Part shown: in pieces, positions 6,321 through 9,121 of the stretch
Layout: every line of letters starts with the position of its first letter
How positions within the stretch are numbered: the first letter of the stretch is position 1
Source: Sneathiella sp.
GTDB taxonomy: Bacteria > Pseudomonadota > Alphaproteobacteria > Sneathiellales > Sneathiellaceae
Length of the DNA stretch: 9,121 nucleotides
Reading direction: 5' to 3'
Assembly (NCBI GenBank): GCA_016765515.1
Contig: JAESPT010000461.1
Coordinates: 1-9,121 of the forward strand
The notes under the pieces: model-generated
Seen by the model: only the letters and a program-made list of their open reading frames with translations
The model's database searches: none
Told to the model about the DNA's origin: nothing
Position numbers and translations under genes: made by a program

Positions 6321-8015
6321 ATGAATGTATTAATTGTCGACGATGATTTAATAGACCGCGAACACATTAAGAGAGTGCTGCTAAAAGGCGACTCATCTTG
6401 CAATATTGTTAACGCTGAAACAGTTGATGATGGTCTGAATAAATTAAAAGCTCAAAATTTTGACGTCATCCTTCTTGATTACAATCTGCCGCAGCGCCTT
6501 GGAATTGAATTTTTAGAGGAATTTAGTAGCGACAACGCACTTAGCAGTACTGCTGTCATAATGATCAGCACATCAGAAGAGGAAAACTTGGCGCTACAGT
6601 GCATACAATCAGGCGCTCAGGATTTTCTAACAAAGGCTGAGATTTCAACCTTTAGACTGCGTAGAGCAATCCTAAATGTAACAGCACGACATGAACTTGA
6701 ACAAAAGCTCTACAAGAGTTATCAGAGGGCCAAAGAATTGGCTGAAATCGATAGCCTGACTGGCCTTGCCAATCGTTATGTTTTTGACCTATCCCTAAAA
6801 CAAGGCATCTTAAATCATCGGCGCGGAATAAATTCCCTTGCACTTATGCTCATCGATCTGGATCACTTTAAATATGTGAACGACACATACGGACATGACG
6901 TCGGAGATCAATTACTTAAAGACGTGGTTGAGCGCGTTAAAACAAGTGTACGAGACAATGAGCTCTTTGCCCGCCTTGGCGGGGATGAATTTGCGGTTAC
7001 TCTCACAAATTTAACCAAACCAGAGGATGCTGCATTCTTAGCAAATCGGATCATTAATTTACTGGAAGAACCTTTCGTCATCAACGATGTCACGATTAAA
7101 ACGGGGGCCAGTATTGGTATTGCCATTCACCCCGATGATGGGGCAGATAGTAAAGAGCTGTTTCGTAATGCAGATATTGCGCTCTATCGATCGAAGGATT
7201 TGGGACGAAATCAGTTCACATTTTTTGAACAGGAAATGCAAAATCAGTTTTTATCAGATTACAATCTAGAGATTGATTTGGCCTCAGCCTTGGACAAAAA
7301 CGAACTTACATTGGTTTACCAACCTGTTTTCGACATAATTACATCTGAAATTACGGGCGTGGAAGCTCTTCTTCGTTGGAAAGTCAAAGACACATTTATT
7401 CCGCCAGACACGTTTATTCCCATTGCAGAAAAATCCGGATCAATCGTGAGTATCGGGCGCTGGGTTATCCTGGAAGCGATCAAACAACTATATGATTTCA
7501 ACAAACACCGAACCTGTCACATTTCCATGGCGATTAATCTCTCCCCTGTTCAACTGGCAGACATATATCTGATAAAAGACATAGAGGACTGTCTACAACA
7601 GCATGATATAGCGCCTGAGCTTATAGAGTTCGAACTGACGGAAACAACCCTTTTGATAGACAACAGCCAATCAATCCATACCATACAAGCCATTAGTGAT
7701 CTGGGGTGCAAAATCGCTTTGGATGATTTTGGAACCGGTTTTTCATCTCTGTCTCATTTACAAGATTATCCGATCAACACGGTCAAAATTGACAAATCCC
7801 TTATTGCCAGCATTTCAGAAAAAGAACGGAGCAAAAAACTCGTCCAGGGAATGGTGGAACTCATAAAATCTCTAGACCTTGAAGCCGTTGCTGAAGGGGT
7901 TGAATATCAGGAACAACTGGCGTTGTGTAAAAAAATGAACATCAACAAAGTACAAGGATATTATTTCGAAAAACCAATTCCCGCAGATATGCTGAAATCA
8001 AAATATCTGCAATAA
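6321..8015 (+). CDS. REC-GGDEF-EAL protein (c-di-GMP synthesis and breakdown)
   Basis: This 564-residue cytoplasmic protein has three domains. The receiver (1-120) has DDD at 7-9, phosphoacceptor Asp53 in LLDYNLP and Lys105. The GGDEF domain (about 140-305) has an intact GGDEF at 220-224 plus IDLDHFK (178-184) and NDTYGHDVGD. The EAL domain (about 318-562) has EAL at 348-350, NLSP (406), ELTE (438-441), DDFGTGFSSL (468-477), KIDKS (489-493), AEGVE (524-528) and QGY (545-547). Both catalytic sites look complete, so it may be bifunctional, with the receiver setting the balance. The inhibitory RxxD site is altered to RDNE (211-214), suggesting weaker product inhibition. The start directly precedes the receiver beta strand. 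It lies 106 bases after the response regulator and is probably a target or branch of the same pathway. Confidence 0.95.
   Translation: MNVLIVDDDLIDREHIKRVLLKGDSSCNIVNAETVDDGLNKLKAQNFDVILLDYNLPQRLGIEFLEEFSSDNALSSTAVIMISTSEEENLALQCIQSGAQDFLTKAEISTFRLRRAILNVTARHELEQKLYKSYQRAKELAEIDSLTGLANRYVFDLSLKQGILNHRRGINSLALMLIDLDHFKYVNDTYGHDVGDQLLKDVVERVKTSVRDNELFARLGGDEFAVTLTNLTKPEDAAFLANRIINLLEEPFVINDVTIKTGASIGIAIHPDDGADSKELFRNADIALYRSKDLGRNQFTFFEQEMQNQFLSDYNLEIDLASALDKNELTLVYQPVFDIITSEITGVEALLRWKVKDTFIPPDTFIPIAEKSGSIVSIGRWVILEAIKQLYDFNKHRTCHISMAINLSPVQLADIYLIKDIEDCLQQHDIAPELIEFELTETTLLIDNSQSIHTIQAISDLGCKIALDDFGTGFSSLSHLQDYPINTVKIDKSLIASISEKERSKKLVQGMVELIKSLDLEAVAEGVEYQEQLALCKKMNINKVQGYYFEKPIPADMLKSKYLQ
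7983..8010 (+). repeat. Inverted repeat at the end of the GGDEF-EAL gene
   Basis: GCAGATAT (7983-7990) and ATATCTGC (8003-8010) pair perfectly across a 12-base loop, ending just before the stop codon at 8013. AT-rich sequence follows but no T run. It could cap the mRNA end. A separate 10-bp palindrome, GCTAGCTAGC, lies at 8030-8039 in the convergent gap. Confidence 0.35.
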
Positions 8016-8104
8016 AATAATTCAGGAACGCTAGCTAGCTTTCAGATATGGTTAAATTTTAATCCAGTGTTGTGTTGAGTGGGCAGGAAAAAATTCACTT
8101 GGAT

Positions 8105-9121
8105 TTACGGTTCCAATTGGAAAAGGCGCCTTAAATGCATGCCGATCCAGTTTCCCGGTAGCGCGCACAGGATCCAGACCCATCCATGCAAACTGCCTGA
8201 CGCCGCGCCGCTGATAAAGGCGCCGATATTACAGCCATAGGCAAGTCGCGCGCCATATCCCAACATCAACCCACCAATGACCGCTGCCAAGATAGGCCTC
8301 CACCGTTTATCCCAGGAGGATGTTACTCTTTTTGCCAGGATCATCGCCAGGAATGCTCCCCCGATAATGCCTATATTCATCACCGACGTAACGTCCTGCC
8401 AGATAAATCCGTTCAACGCCTGTTGTTGAAATCCGCCGGTCCAGAACCCACTGGTTGCAGGGTCCCAGCCGGCAAGAGTGGCGATTTTCGCCCCCCAAAG
8501 GGTAAATCCCCAGGTGATGGACCAGGGATGCCCGGCGGTCACCAACGTCACCCAATTGAGGAAAGCTAAAGATATTCCGCCCCAGACAAAGGGCCATGGC
8601 CCGCGAAGGAGCCGACGACCGAGGGGAACTGTGGCCGGTGTTTCTCTATTTTCTGCTGTCCGGCGGCGCAAGCGGCCAAGCCCCAGATAGAGAGCCAGTA
8701 AAACCAGCAATTGAACCGGCAGCACCACATCCCAGCCCCATCTCTCACTGAAAGAAACCGTCCCCAGCCCCGGCAGGCTTTGCCACCAGGCCAAGTCCAG
8801 GCTACCCCAAAAAGCACCCAGACAGAAAAAGACCAGAACAATCATCATGCGCGGATTGCCGCTGCCCACGGTGAAAAGGGTGCCCGAAGCACAAGATCCA
8901 CCAATTTGCATACCAATACCGAAAACGAAGGCACCAAACGCCATGCCCAATCCAACGGGAGCGATCGCTCCGCCAACCGAATTTCCAAAGACCGTTCCAA
9001 GAGATAAGGCCGGTGCAAAGAGCAGCATGGTGGCGGCCAGCAAAATAATCTGCCCGTCCACCCCCCGCGTATCACCGTGGCGAAACAGACGGCGGTAAGC
9101 TGCGCTGAACCCAAAGGAAGC
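8105..9121 (-). CDS. YeeE/YedE (TsuA-like) sulfur-transport permease, 5' end missing
   Basis: The visible 338 residues are a multi-helix inner-membrane protein of the YeeE/YedE family; TsuA members take up thiosulfate. Two pseudo-repeat halves carry the conserved cysteine motifs: GGSCASGTLF near visible residue 77, and YGCNIGAFISG near 297, followed by GSLHGW. GNSVGGAIAPVG and FGIGMQIGG in the first half are also typical. The frame stays open to the window edge, and the upstream residues (AYRRLFRHGDTRG) continue the family pattern. The true start therefore lies outside, and a GTG at 9061 is not the start. The gene is convergent with the GGDEF-EAL gene, with an 89-base gap and no strong terminator. 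It is much more GC-rich than the signalling block. Confidence 0.9.
   Translation of the reverse strand, partial: ASFGFSAAYRRLFRHGDTRGVDGQIILLAATMLLFAPALSLGTVFGNSVGGAIAPVGLGMAFGAFVFGIGMQIGGSCASGTLFTVGSGNPRMMIVLVFFCLGAFWGSLDLAWWQSLPGLGTVSFSERWGWDVVLPVQLLVLLALYLGLGRLRRRTAENRETPATVPLGRRLLRGPWPFVWGGISLAFLNWVTLVTAGHPWSITWGFTLWGAKIATLAGWDPATSGFWTGGFQQQALNGFIWQDVTSVMNIGIIGGAFLAMILAKRVTSSWDKRWRPILAAVIGGLMLGYGARLAYGCNIGAFISGAASGSLHGWVWILCALPGNWIGMHLRRLFQLEP

Noticed and set aside
8105..9061. GTG at 9061 as the start of the YeeE/YedE gene
   Set aside because: The frame is open to the window edge and the upstream residues continue the family pattern, so the gene is cut by the window.

Overview
The window looks like chromosomal DNA of a Gram-negative bacterium, most likely a free-living alphaproteobacterium. 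This is inferred from exported periplasmic proteins, a CHASE-type sensor kinase, cyclic-di-GMP signalling and a YeeE/YedE transporter; no taxonomic marker gene is present. The only RNA gene is the 5' end of a tRNA cut by the left edge.

Layout. (1) Positions 1-25 hold the 5' part of a minus-strand tRNA, with a promoter-like pair at 46-75. (2) Positions 76-601 are non-coding but rich in inverted repeats: overlapping palindromes at 167-204 and a 13-bp perfect inverted repeat at 350-362/450-462. (3) Positions 602-2814 carry three minus-strand genes in the order cytochrome P460-like protein with a long Cys-rich CNPC repeat domain, small secreted CNPC repeat protein, and an unrecognised His-rich protein. 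(4) Divergent from these, 2948-3817 encodes an exported SUMF1/formylglycine-generating-enzyme-like protein without the usual FGE cysteine pair. (5) Positions 3966-8015 form a more AT-rich plus-strand signalling block: CHASE sensor histidine kinase, single-domain Rcp1-like response regulator, and a REC-GGDEF-EAL protein. (6) Convergent to this, 8105-9121 is a GC-rich YeeE/YedE sulfur-transport permease whose 5' end lies beyond the window.

How the parts may work together. The most unusual block is 1407-3817. Two exported proteins share the same CNPC repeat unit; one fuses it to a cytochrome P460 haem domain, and a SUMF1-like exported protein is transcribed divergently from a 133-bp spacer. This suggests a periplasmic metal- or thiol-handling system linked to a P460-type haem, possibly involved in nitric oxide, hydroxylamine or metal stress; the function is inference. 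The signalling block reads as a phosphorelay: the kinase senses a periplasmic ligand through CHASE, phosphorylates the CheY-like regulator and perhaps the REC domain of the GGDEF-EAL protein, and so links the signal to c-di-GMP turnover. Nothing in the sequence directly connects the signalling block to the CNPC block.
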